Assembly (NCBI GenBank): GCA_964545475.1
Contig: CAZJGG010000062.1
Span: forward strand, 1 to 17,439
Length of the DNA: 17,439 nt
DNA from: CAZJGG01 sp964545475
GTDB taxonomy: Bacteria; Bacillota; Clostridia; Lachnospirales; JAISER01
Reading direction: 5' to 3'
Shown here: positions 7,636 to 15,552 of the stretch, piece after piece
Layout of the letters: every line of letters begins with the position of its first letter
Numbering within the stretch: position 1 is the first letter of the stretch
Position numbers and translations under genes: made by a program
Notes under the pieces: generated by a model
The model's database searches: none
The model's input: the letters and a program-made list of their open reading frames with translations, nothing else
What the model was told of the DNA's origin: nothing

Positions 7636-7674
7636 AACGTGAGTTCGATGCAATATTTGCAGCAAACTCACGTT
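7636..7674. repeat. Nested palindrome between the CheB-like and SLH-protein genes
   Basis: Perfect 10-bp arms AACGTGAGTT (7636-7645) and AACTCACGTT (7665-7674) enclose a second perfect inverted repeat TGCAA (7649-7653) / TTGCA (7657-7661) with a 3-base loop. No T-run follows on either strand. It could be the terminator of the CheB-like gene, an operator, or an RNA structure ahead of the SLH gene. Confidence 0.5.
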
Positions 7675-7707
7675 ACACAACTGACACTTCTTCTACTTTA
7701 TATGATG

Positions 7708-8715
7708 CTAATTATACTTTAAAATACCTTTTAATACAGCAGGTATTTCACTAAAATCCGCCTGTAAATCAACTGCACCTAATTCAAAGGCTTCTTTAGG
7801 CATACCATAAACTACGCTGCTTTCTTTATCCTGCCCAATGGTGTATCCGCCGCTTTCTTTTATTTTAAGAAGCCCCTGAGCCCCATCCTTGCCCATACCC
7901 GTTAAAATAACGCCAATAGCTTGGTCTTTGCATTCTTGTGCAACAGAATAGAATAAAACGTCTGCAGAGGGGCTATGGCCGTTTACAGCTTCATCTTTTT
8001 TGCATGATAAATATAATTCTCCTTTAGCTTTGTATATGCTTGTTTGCATGTCCCCAGGAGCAACAATTGCTAACCCCGGTCTTAACAAATCCCCGTCTTT
8101 ACCTTCCCAAACAGTTAAATTACATATGTCGTTTAATCTTTCGGCAAAAAGCTTTGTAAAAACAGGGGGCATGTGCTGAACAATTACGATTGGGGGGATA
8201 TTTTGGGGAAGCTCTTGTAATATGTGAGTTATCGCTTGAGTTCCTCCTGTTGAAGAGCCAAAAGCGATTATGGAAAATCCACATTCTTTATAAGGAGAAG
8301 TTAATTGCTTATATATTCGGTTGTCTGTTATTCCTATGTTTCCATAGGCTTTTTTTATTTTTAAAATTATCGAACTTATAAAGGTGTTGTTTAACAGGTT
8401 TAAATCATTTTTTAAAACTATTATATCGCAAGCGCCCTTTTCTAAGAAGCGAAACCCTTCGGCAACATCTTTACACATGCAAATTACTTTAAGATCAGTA
8501 CTTTTAATTATGTTAAATAAATATTCAATTTCAGATACGTTTTCATCAAAATCACATATTACTACAAATTTTTCTCTGTTATCCTTTAAGTAAACGCTTA
8601 ATTCAATAGTGTTCCTGCAAACAGAAATAATGTTCACAGCGTTTTGCAAGCTTTTTACAATTTGAGATGATTTTTTTTCATCGCAATAAATTAGCACATT
8701 AAATTTTTTGTTCAT
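7708..8715 (-). CDS. cheB: CheB-type protein-glutamate methylesterase with receiver-like domain
   Basis: CheB removes methyl groups from, and deamidates, chemoreceptor glutamates after phosphorylation of its receiver domain. With the start at 8715 the protein has 335 residues. The C-terminal catalytic domain (about 145-333) retains the triad: Ser in GSSTGG (S155), His in QHMP (H181) and Asp in GMGKDG (D277). The N-terminal domain is divergent. It keeps an acidic pair (D12 E13), a possible phospho-acceptor in VVICDFD (D55) and a Lys (K102, followed by Asn rather than the usual Pro), but has Cys where Thr/Ser is expected (C81). The start was chosen because AAGGAGT lies 6 bases upstream of the ATG at 8715, and a TATACT box lies between it and an earlier ATG at 8778. 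No other chemotaxis gene is in the window, so this is an orphan copy and its target is unknown. Confidence 0.88.
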   Translation of the reverse strand: MNKKFNVLIYCDEKKSSQIVKSLQNAVNIISVCRNTIELSVYLKDNREKFVVICDFDENVSEIEYLFNIIKSTDLKVICMCKDVAEGFRFLEKGACDIIVLKNDLNLLNNTFISSIILKIKKAYGNIGITDNRIYKQLTSPYKECGFSIIAFGSSTGGTQAITHILQELPQNIPPIVIVQHMPPVFTKLFAERLNDICNLTVWEGKDGDLLRPGLAIVAPGDMQTSIYKAKGELYLSCKKDEAVNGHSPSADVLFYSVAQECKDQAIGVILTGMGKDGAQGLLKIKESGGYTIGQDKESSVVYGMPKEAFELGAVDLQADFSEIPAVLKGILKYN

Positions 8716-8746
8716 AAAGCACTCCTTGCTTGTAAAAAACCAGTTT

Positions 8747-8752
8747 AGTATA
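8747..8752 (-). promoter_or_regulatory. Possible -10 box for the CheB-like gene
   Basis: TATACT on the minus strand lies about 30 bases before the preferred start, which would give a leader of about 25 bases containing the ribosome binding site. The -35 region at 17-base spacing (TGTTTT) is poor, so this is tentative. Confidence 0.3.
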
Positions 8753-8784
8753 TGCTTTAAATATGCCATAAAACACATAGAAAT

Positions 8785-8823
8785 AAAAAATCACACCTAA
8801 CCGAATATCTTTCAGTTAGGTGT
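8785..8823 (-). terminator. Terminator of the tRNA-Asp gene
   Basis: On the minus strand a perfect 9-bp stem (8815-8823 with 8793-8801, ACACCTAAC / GTTAGGTGT) with a 13-base loop is followed by a U-rich run (8785-8790). It begins 7 bases after the tRNA 3' end and separates the tRNA unit from the CheB-like gene. Confidence 0.88.
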
Positions 8824-8829
8824 TTCTTA

Positions 8830-8903
8830 CGATCCAAAAGGGGCTCGAACCCTCGACCTCTGGCGTGACAGGCCAGCGCTCTAACCAACTGAGCTATTGG
8901 ACC
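8830..8903 (-). tRNA. tRNA-Asp (anticodon GTC)
   Basis: This 74-base tRNA folds as a full cloverleaf: acceptor GGTCCAA with TTGGATC (one G-T pair), D arm GCTC/GAGC, anticodon stem CTGGC/GCCAG with loop CTGTCAC giving anticodon GTC (Asp), a 5-base variable region, and T arm GAGGG/CCCTT with loop TTCGAGC. The discriminator base is G. The CCA end is not encoded (TAA follows), so CCA must be added enzymatically. It is a single-gene unit with its own promoter and terminator. A small hairpin GTCGG/CCGAC (8930-8934 with 8914-8918) lies in the precursor leader. Confidence 0.97.
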
Positions 8904-8941
8904 TTTTTTCGTTGTCGGCGTGTTCCCTACCGACTTGATGA

Positions 8942-8970
8942 AGTATACAGTATAACTGGAAAAAAGTCAA
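8942..8970 (-). promoter_or_regulatory. Sigma-A promoter of tRNA-Asp
   Basis: On the minus strand, -35 TTGACT (8970-8965), a 17-base spacer and -10 TATACT (8947-8942) form a near-consensus vegetative promoter. The transcript would begin near 8935, about 32 bases before the mature tRNA 5' end. Confidence 0.88.
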
Positions 8971-8989
8971 GTACTTTTTTAAAAATTTT

Positions 8990-10129
8990 TTATAAAATTA
9001 TTTTTGTTGCTAAATCGGCGTTACAAAGCCTTTCCTGCTGCCCTTTTCCTTGGTGTTTAATAATATTATTTCCGTTTGAAAAAATTATATCTCCTTCGGG
9101 AGTAAAACAATAATCGAATAAGCCTTTTAAAACTATTTCTTTATTTCCATTTGCATCTTGTTTTATTAGCTCCCAATTTTTTGGAGCAACTCCTGGGAAT
9201 TTGTCTCCGGCCTTTTTACTTTCTTCTAATGCTTTAACAGAATTTATTAAATTGTCCTCAATAATTAAATCAAGCTCAGACATTTGTTTAGATTTTGCAG
9301 GGTTATTTCCGGCGGTGTTAAGAGCGTCCCCAGTATATTTCCTTGTAAATAAGTCCAGAAAGCTAAAAACAGCCTTTATAATCTTAAAAGGCACAAGAAG
9401 CATATCTTTAAAAGACATTTTTGAATTTAAGCTTTTATACGGTCTTTTTATGTAATATAAGTTACCTTCCCCATCAGTTCCGGGTTTAAAGAAATCATAT
9501 TTTCCATCGGCAACTATTTCGTCTAAATCATAGGAACTTGTGTTTAGCCGCATTATGCTTCTTGGTCCTGTTCCAATTACGTTGCCATTTTCATCAAAAG
9601 CCATACCACAAGAATCATAATAAATAATTGAACTTTCTTCTTTGTTAAAGCTTGGGTTTCTGTCAATGCAATATCCTTCAGTTAAAAATCTAATATCTCC
9701 ATTTTCCACATCTAAAAAGGCTATATGGTTTTTGTCGGAGAAAACTATTTTATTTAATTTCTTGCTGAAATCAATGTTTTTTATAGCTAAGTCGTTTTTT
9801 CTAATAATCAATTTGTCTGATGTGTCATTTTCGTTAATATTTTTCTTAAAAACCCCTGAATTGCTCCCTAAAATAACAGAATAAAAAATGTTATCCTCAT
9901 CAGCCCTAACAACGTCTGACACAATGGCTAAGTCTGCTTCCGGGCTTTCAAAACTAAACCCCATTCCAGTAAACAAAGCGCCTGTTCCTTTTGTTTTCCA
10001 ATCTTTCCTGCTTTTAATGTCGTTAACATTTTTCTTGTATTTTTCAATTATCCCAATAACTATTGATTTTGGTTTTCCGTTATAAACCTCATAAAGCTCT
10101 CCTTTTGATAAAAAATATAAATTTACCAA
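8990..10129 (-). CDS. Unrecognised cytosolic beta-propeller-like protein
   Basis: I do not recognise this 379-residue protein. It has no signal peptide or convincing membrane helix, so it is probably cytosolic. Several short beta-hairpin-like units resemble WD40/TolB-type blades, for example NKIVFSDKNHIAFLDVENGD (about 126-145), ESSIIYYDSCGMAFDENGN (165-183), DGEGNLYYIKRPY (219-231) and TPEGDIIFSNGNNIIKHQ (343-360). A helical, Lys-rich insertion (about 232-315) interrupts the pattern. The start is TTG at 10129-10127, supported by GGGAGAG six bases upstream. It is the last gene of the putative operon, 22 bases after recQ. Its 3' end lies 19 bases from the tRNA-Asp promoter. The propeller call is by eye only. 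Confidence 0.7.
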   Translation of the reverse strand: MVNLYFLSKGELYEVYNGKPKSIVIGIIEKYKKNVNDIKSRKDWKTKGTGALFTGMGFSFESPEADLAIVSDVVRADEDNIFYSVILGSNSGVFKKNINENDTSDKLIIRKNDLAIKNIDFSKKLNKIVFSDKNHIAFLDVENGDIRFLTEGYCIDRNPSFNKEESSIIYYDSCGMAFDENGNVIGTGPRSIMRLNTSSYDLDEIVADGKYDFFKPGTDGEGNLYYIKRPYKSLNSKMSFKDMLLVPFKIIKAVFSFLDLFTRKYTGDALNTAGNNPAKSKQMSELDLIIEDNLINSVKALEESKKAGDKFPGVAPKNWELIKQDANGNKEIVLKGLFDYCFTPEGDIIFSNGNNIIKHQGKGQQERLCNADLATKIIL

Positions 10130-10151
10130 TACTATCTCTCCCTATCGGTGT

Positions 10152-12413
10152 TTAGTCAATTATAAAATTAAAAATCTTAGCTAAACTGTCAATAACAAAG
10201 CCTTGCGCATTTTTATTATAAAAATTTTGTTCAAACTGGGAATTATCTAATTTATTTAAAGAAATTCCAATTTCTTGCCCCTTATTTGTCGGAACTCTTT
10301 TTTGTTTATTATTTTCCCCTTTTATAGCTTTCAAAAATCCGTTTTCAAGAAGCCAATCAGTAATTTTGTTAGTATTTAGCTTGATATTAAATTTTTGTCT
10401 TATTTCGGCGTTTAAGAAGCCTATAAATGCATTAATAGGAAAAGGTTCTTCCAATTTTATTTTTATTTCCTCAATATATTTTAAAAACTCTTCTAAATCA
10501 TCACTATCTTTAATTTCTTTTAAAACTGTATCAGATTCCCATGATTCATCTTTTGGGCTTGAAGTAAAATCTTTTATAACTTCAATGAACTTACTGCCGT
10601 ATTTATTAAGCTTAAATTCACCTACACCTGAAACATTTAAAAATTCCTCATCATTAACAGGTTGTTTTACACACATATCCGCAAGAGTGGCATCAGAAAA
10701 AATTACAAACGCCGGAACACCCTCATCTTTGGAAATTTCAAGCCTTATAGCTTTAAGCCTTTCCATTAGTTTCGGGTTAACAGCTTTAACCCCTGCATAT
10801 GGCTTCGGTCGTTTTTTAACGCTTACTTCTGAAATGTCCTCTTCTTTGCGTAACTTTGCAATAATCTGTTTCTTCTCAAAAAGTATTTTATGGGCTTTTT
10901 CATTAAGCTTAAGAACAGGATAAGCATCATTAGTTGTAAGTATTAAATATTCGTTTAATATGAGATAATTAATTATATCATTTATTCGGTTTATTTTATC
11001 ATCTTTCATAATGCCAAAGGTTGATAAATTTTCTAAGCCATATTTTGCAGTTTTTTCATCAGTATTACCTTTTAGAGCCGCAACAATTGTATTAACCCCA
11101 AATTTCTCCCCACAGCGTTTAACGCAGGATAATATCTTCTGGGCTTCAACTGTAATATCTTTTTCCTCATAATTAATAAGGCAATTGCTGCAGTTTCCAC
11201 AGGTTTTAGGTGCTTTATCTCCGAAGTATTTAAGTATATAACCCCTCAAACAGTCGTTTGTATAGCAGTAAAATGTCATTTCCTGCAAACGTTTACGCTC
11301 TTTTTGCTTTATAAACTCTTCTGTTTCTTCATCCTCATATTCGCCTTGTTTAACGTTTATAAGTGTGGTTATTATTTGTATGTCATTTTTTCTAAACAGC
11401 AAAAGGCAATCGGCAGGTTCGCCGTCTCGCCCTGCCCTACCAGCCTCTTGATAATAGCTTTCAACGTCTTTTGGCATGTTGTAATGAACAACAAAAGATA
11501 CGTTGGATTTATCAATGCCCATTCCAAAAGCATTTGTGGAAACAATAAGCGGTACTTCATCAAAAATAAATTTATCTTGATTTTCTTTGCGTTCAGTTAA
11601 AGTTAAACCTGCATGATAACGTGTAGCCAAAAAACCGGTTTCATTAAGTTTTTCCCAAACTTCTGTAACGGTTTTTCTTGTAGAACAGTAAATAATTCCG
11701 GATTTATCTTTTTTTGTTTCCAAAAAGTCTTTTAAGGCTTTAAACTTATCAGTTGGCTTTTGTATAGAAAAAAACAGGTTTTTTCTGTCGAAGCCTGTAA
11801 CTAATACTTTCGGCGCTTTAATGTTTAGCTGTAAAATAATATCGTCTTTAACCTCATGGGTTGCTGTTGCAGTAAAAGCTGAAATAACCGGTTTTTTCGG
11901 CAAAAGACTTATAAATTCTGTTATTTTTAAGTAACTTTGCCTAAAATCCTGCCCCCAATGGGAAATACAGTGGGCTTCGTCGATAGTTACCATTGATATT
12001 TTAGTATTTTGAGCAAATTGTAAAAAATCGTAAGAAAGAAGCCTTTCCGGGGCAACATAAATAATTTTATATATGCCGCTTATGGCGTTTTGAAGAGCTT
12101 TTCCAATTTGCTGTTGGGAAAGTGATGAGTTAATAAAAGCAGCCCTAATTCCTGCCTGGTTTAGGGCATTTACCTGGTCTTTCATTAAGGATATTAACGG
12201 AGATATTACAAGAGTTATGCCGTCGAACATTATTGCAGGAATTTGAAAGCATATAGATTTTCCTGCACCTGTAGGCATAATACCTAAGACATCTTGGTTA
12301 TCAAGAATATTATCTATTAAAAATTCTTGTCCCTCTCTAAAGCTGTCGTAACCGAAATATTTTTTTAAAACAGTATATTTAAGATCCTTCATTAGTCCAC
12401 ATCCGAATTTCAT
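10152..12413 (-). CDS. recQ: ATP-dependent DNA helicase RecQ
   Basis: RecQ is a 3'-5' DNA helicase acting in recombination repair and stalled-fork processing. The 753-residue protein contains Walker A PTGAGKS (47-53), motif II DEAH (145-148), the helicase C domain with STNAFGMGIDK and QEAGRAGRDG (322-331), a zinc-binding Cys set (C388, C405, C408, C411; also C383), an RQC winged helix (about 415-520) and an HRDC domain (about 546-618). Beyond HRDC there is an extra region of about 130 residues that E. coli RecQ (610 aa) lacks; it includes a winged-helix-like stretch around ITDWLLENGFLKAI. The ATG at 12413 has only a weak ribosome binding site. A second ATG at 12392 (MKDLKYTV) is a plausible alternative that removes 7 residues. 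It lies 30 bases after the hydratase gene. Confidence 0.95.
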   Translation of the reverse strand: MKFGCGLMKDLKYTVLKKYFGYDSFREGQEFLIDNILDNQDVLGIMPTGAGKSICFQIPAIMFDGITLVISPLISLMKDQVNALNQAGIRAAFINSSLSQQQIGKALQNAISGIYKIIYVAPERLLSYDFLQFAQNTKISMVTIDEAHCISHWGQDFRQSYLKITEFISLLPKKPVISAFTATATHEVKDDIILQLNIKAPKVLVTGFDRKNLFFSIQKPTDKFKALKDFLETKKDKSGIIYCSTRKTVTEVWEKLNETGFLATRYHAGLTLTERKENQDKFIFDEVPLIVSTNAFGMGIDKSNVSFVVHYNMPKDVESYYQEAGRAGRDGEPADCLLLFRKNDIQIITTLINVKQGEYEDEETEEFIKQKERKRLQEMTFYCYTNDCLRGYILKYFGDKAPKTCGNCSNCLINYEEKDITVEAQKILSCVKRCGEKFGVNTIVAALKGNTDEKTAKYGLENLSTFGIMKDDKINRINDIINYLILNEYLILTTNDAYPVLKLNEKAHKILFEKKQIIAKLRKEEDISEVSVKKRPKPYAGVKAVNPKLMERLKAIRLEISKDEGVPAFVIFSDATLADMCVKQPVNDEEFLNVSGVGEFKLNKYGSKFIEVIKDFTSSPKDESWESDTVLKEIKDSDDLEEFLKYIEEIKIKLEEPFPINAFIGFLNAEIRQKFNIKLNTNKITDWLLENGFLKAIKGENNKQKRVPTNKGQEIGISLNKLDNSQFEQNFYNKNAQGFVIDSLAKIFNFIID

Positions 12414-12443
12414 TCAACTTCGTCAAACACACCATAGTATGCT

Positions 12444-14702
12444 TTATAGCTTATAAAAATTAATTATACCACCTGCTAACAAAATTTCTCTTTCTTCGTT
12501 TGTTATTTCTGCTATTTTTAAAGTTAAAGGTGATAAATGGTTAGATACGTTATATGCTTTTACAACGTTAAATTTGTTTATTAAAGCGTCTTTTATGTCA
12601 GGTATGTAAATATAATCTTCTTTATCAAATTTTTCACCATTATTTAATATAAATGGTATTATTCCCCAATTAATTAAATTAGAAACATACTTTTTTGATG
12701 GATACTCTTTTGCTATGTTTGCAAGTGTACCCAATACTCTTTGACAGCTTGCGGCTTGTTCTTTAGGAGAGCCTGCGCCGATTTTGTTTGCACAAATCGC
12801 TGTTCCAATTGCAACATCAGAATAAACTGCGCCAAAGGATTTAAAAATTATTGCATAAATCTCTTTAAGGCTGTCATATTTTTGAGATACATCCCTGCCG
12901 TTTTGCCTGTCATCTTCTATTTTTTTAATATCTCTAGCCTTGCCGTAAAAAGACGGGTCTTTATATTTTAATAAATATTCGCATAGCTTTTCCGGGCAGG
13001 AACGAAATGCAACCGTTTCACCGGTAGGAAGCAAGTCCTCGGTTGTAGTGCTTTCGGATTGTAAAACCGTTACCGCCTTAATTAAAATATCCTCGGAAAG
13101 CGGACTGATTACCGGCCAGTTTGAAATATTTTTTGATATTTTTAGAGGTATGGATAAATCAGCATTGTTAGAGCCGTTATAGACTCTGTTATCATAAAGT
13201 GATTTTTTAAAATAATATTTTGGTTTAGTAAATGTAGTATCTATGTCAGTTGCGGCTGTTAAAACCCCTTTATTACAAGCAGTTGCCGCAATGGAACGGG
13301 CATCCATAAGCCCAACAAAAGCGACTTGCCCGTTTGAAGGCTGAGAACCTTCATAACCCAGAAAGTTTCTTGTAGTATGGCGAATGCTGAAAGCGCCATT
13401 TCCTGGTACATCACTTACGCCGTAACACGCACCACAAGCAGACGGGCGTATAATTGCGCCTGCCTGAATTAGCTGTGAAATTACTCCAGATTCAATTAAA
13501 TTATAATATGTAGGCTGGCTTGCCGGGTAAATTGTTAATGAAAATTCATCAAACCCTATGGAAGCCTTTTTAAGAATATCAACACAGTCGCAAATATTCT
13601 CAAATGTACCTCCGACACAGCCTCCGATTATAGCTTGGTCTACAACAAATTGCCCTTTTATAATTTTTTCGCTTAAAGCAGAGCTTTGTACTTTTCTCTC
13701 AATACTATCAATAATATCTGTCATGTTTTGGTTAAATTCTTCAATAGTATAAACATTTGAGGGATGAAATGGCATTGCGATAACAGGCTTAATTTGAGAT
13801 AGGTCTACTATAATCATTCCGTCGTAATAAGTTAAGTTTCCCGGTTTTAACTCTTTATAGTCTGCTTGTCTGCCGTGAATTTGCAAATACTGGCTAACAA
13901 GCTGATCGGTAGCCCAAATTGAAGAAAGACAGTGTGCTTCTGCCGTCATAACGTCTATAGCATTTCTATATTCTACGGAAAGGTTTTTTATTCCGTCGCC
14001 AATGAACTCCATCACCTTATCTTTTACAAAACCGTTTTCATAAACCGCTTTTATAATCGAAAGTGCAACGTCATGAGGGCCTACTCCTTTTTCAGGAGCT
14101 CCTGTTAAATAAACACCGATAACATCGGGCATACCCATTTCATATCCGTGACCTAAAAGCTGCTTTACAAGCATTCCTCCGCCTTCGGATATGGCTAACG
14201 CCCCAAGAGCACCGTAACGGGAATGGTTGTCCGAGCCTAAAATCATTTGCCCACAGCCGGCAATCATTTCTCGCATATATTGGTGCAAAACCGCTACATT
14301 TGCAGGGATAAAAATGCCGCCATATTTTTTGGCGCAAGAAAGCCCGAAAACATGGTCGTCTTCGTTAATTGTGCCTCCTATTGCGCCTAAAGAGTTATGG
14401 CAGCTTGAAAGGACAAAGGGAACGGGAAAAGAGTTTAGTCCACATGCCCTTGCCGTTTGTATTATATTAACATATGTAATATCGCTTGACGACATAGCAT
14501 CAAAACGGATTTTTATTTTGTCTTTGTTGTTAGAAATATTATGGTTATTAATTATTTGATATGTTAAAGTTCTGTTTTTTGCTTCTTCTTTAGAAACTGA
14601 ACTTTGCGTCCGAGCTTTTAAAAACTCTAAATTTTTGTTATCATCCGGCAAAATATCTGTTAGATTTAATAAATATGCACCATTTTCAAGTAGATTAACC
14701 AT
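12444..14702 (-). CDS. Aconitase-superfamily hydratase, YbhJ type
   Basis: This 752-residue protein is a member of the aconitase superfamily and most resembles the uncharacterised YbhJ group (similar length in E. coli). Three Cys ligands for a [4Fe-4S] cluster are visible, in GGCVGG (C362) and SACGAC (C423, C426), and GSDNHSRYGALG (156-167) matches the aconitase SH-motif region. The C-terminal swivel domain carries GAGSPKEQAA (642-651), where canonical aconitases have a Ser-Arg-Glu motif; here Lys replaces Arg. The substrate is therefore probably a hydroxy-acid, but citrate/isocitrate should not be assumed. The start has a strong AGGAGGTG site (14715-14708). It is 20 bases downstream of the DUF2225 gene and 30 bases upstream of recQ, in one likely operon. 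Confidence 0.9.
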   Translation of the reverse strand: MVNLLENGAYLLNLTDILPDDNKNLEFLKARTQSSVSKEEAKNRTLTYQIINNHNISNNKDKIKIRFDAMSSSDITYVNIIQTARACGLNSFPVPFVLSSCHNSLGAIGGTINEDDHVFGLSCAKKYGGIFIPANVAVLHQYMREMIAGCGQMILGSDNHSRYGALGALAISEGGGMLVKQLLGHGYEMGMPDVIGVYLTGAPEKGVGPHDVALSIIKAVYENGFVKDKVMEFIGDGIKNLSVEYRNAIDVMTAEAHCLSSIWATDQLVSQYLQIHGRQADYKELKPGNLTYYDGMIIVDLSQIKPVIAMPFHPSNVYTIEEFNQNMTDIIDSIERKVQSSALSEKIIKGQFVVDQAIIGGCVGGTFENICDCVDILKKASIGFDEFSLTIYPASQPTYYNLIESGVISQLIQAGAIIRPSACGACYGVSDVPGNGAFSIRHTTRNFLGYEGSQPSNGQVAFVGLMDARSIAATACNKGVLTAATDIDTTFTKPKYYFKKSLYDNRVYNGSNNADLSIPLKISKNISNWPVISPLSEDILIKAVTVLQSESTTTEDLLPTGETVAFRSCPEKLCEYLLKYKDPSFYGKARDIKKIEDDRQNGRDVSQKYDSLKEIYAIIFKSFGAVYSDVAIGTAICANKIGAGSPKEQAASCQRVLGTLANIAKEYPSKKYVSNLINWGIIPFILNNGEKFDKEDYIYIPDIKDALINKFNVVKAYNVSNHLSPLTLKIAEITNEEREILLAGGIINFYKL

Positions 14703-14722
14703 GGTTGCACCTCCTGCCCTTG

Positions 14723-15517
14723 TTAACCGCTGTTTTTTATAGCGTTTATTTCGTCTCTTAAGTCTCTGGCCCGGTCTTTAAGCCTGCTTGATGCTGTTTT
14801 AGACACAATAACCCTGCCTAAAAAGCGCAAAGAATCCTCATATTCCTTTAGAGTTCTTGAAAATGCCGCAATAATATATATTACAGTGTTTTCTTCAAGC
14901 CCCATAATAGGGCATACCTCTGTACTAAATGCTTTAATAAAGCCGTCTCTTGTGTGTTTTGCAAAAAGGAGCTCGCTTTCTTTGTCTCCTTTAATTCTGA
15001 AAAGCCAGCAAAGCTTCATACAAACGTATGCCTTTTCACCATTTTTTCCTTTTTTAATATATGTGTTTAAAAGCGTAAGCTTATATCGTTCAATTGCCAT
15101 GTCGATAGTAAGTTCATCAGGATAAGTTATTGGAGTAAATTTAGGAGTCAGCTGGTTAAGTATAAGGTCTATTTGTGAATCTCTAATGTTTGCAAACATT
15201 TGCTTTACAGTAGAATACCCACATTTTACGCAAACGATATTATCGTAAAACAGAGGCTCTATCGGTGAATAAATAGGACGTAAATCGTATTCAATGTTTT
15301 CAAGCTTCACTTTGCCGGTTCTAATAATATTTGAACCAAAGGTTTTGCCGCAAACAGGACAAACAAATTCCTTTGTATAAATACAATCCTTTATATTAAA
15401 TTGTTTTTCGGCAACATTAACACCTTTATCTGTCGCTTTTTTATCTGGCTCAAACAATTCAACTTTTTTGTATTCGCCTAATCCAAATTTTTCAAGTCCG
15501 TCAAAAATCCCACCCAT
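14723..15517 (-). CDS. DUF2225 family zinc-ribbon protein
   Basis: This 264-residue cytosolic protein is of the DUF2225 family and has no assigned function. A four-Cys zinc site is visible: CPVCG (C53, C56) and CVKCG (C96, C99), separated by the typical R-x-x-Y-containing strand segment (DLRPIYSPIEPLFYD). From about residue 135 to the end it is helical with TPR-like repeats (AIERYKLTLLNTYI, AYVCMKLCWLFRIKG, EYEDSLRFLGRVI), suggesting protein-protein interaction. The ATG is preceded by GGGTGAGC. It is the first gene of the putative operon with the hydratase, recQ and the propeller-like gene, and a -10/-35 pair plus a palindrome lie 30-130 bases upstream. Confidence 0.88.
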   Translation of the reverse strand: MGGIFDGLEKFGLGEYKKVELFEPDKKATDKGVNVAEKQFNIKDCIYTKEFVCPVCGKTFGSNIIRTGKVKLENIEYDLRPIYSPIEPLFYDNIVCVKCGYSTVKQMFANIRDSQIDLILNQLTPKFTPITYPDELTIDMAIERYKLTLLNTYIKKGKNGEKAYVCMKLCWLFRIKGDKESELLFAKHTRDGFIKAFSTEVCPIMGLEENTVIYIIAAFSRTLKEYEDSLRFLGRVIVSKTASSRLKDRARDLRDEINAIKNSG

Positions 15518-15552
15518 ATAAGCTCACCCAATCGTTGCTGAAATAAGTTTTT

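Noticed and set aside
8716..8778. Upstream ATG that would extend the CheB-like protein by 21 residues
   Set aside because: It has no ribosome binding site, encodes a stretch unlike CheB, and lies upstream of a TATACT box; AAGGAGT marks the ATG at 8715.
10366..10923. Plus-strand open frame of 185 codons
   Set aside because: It lies entirely antisense to recQ, whose protein matches all RecQ domains across this stretch. No ribosome binding site or family pattern supports it.
14227..14559. Plus-strand open frame of 110 codons
   Set aside because: It is antisense to the hydratase gene, within well-conserved aconitase-superfamily motifs, and shows no protein-family pattern.
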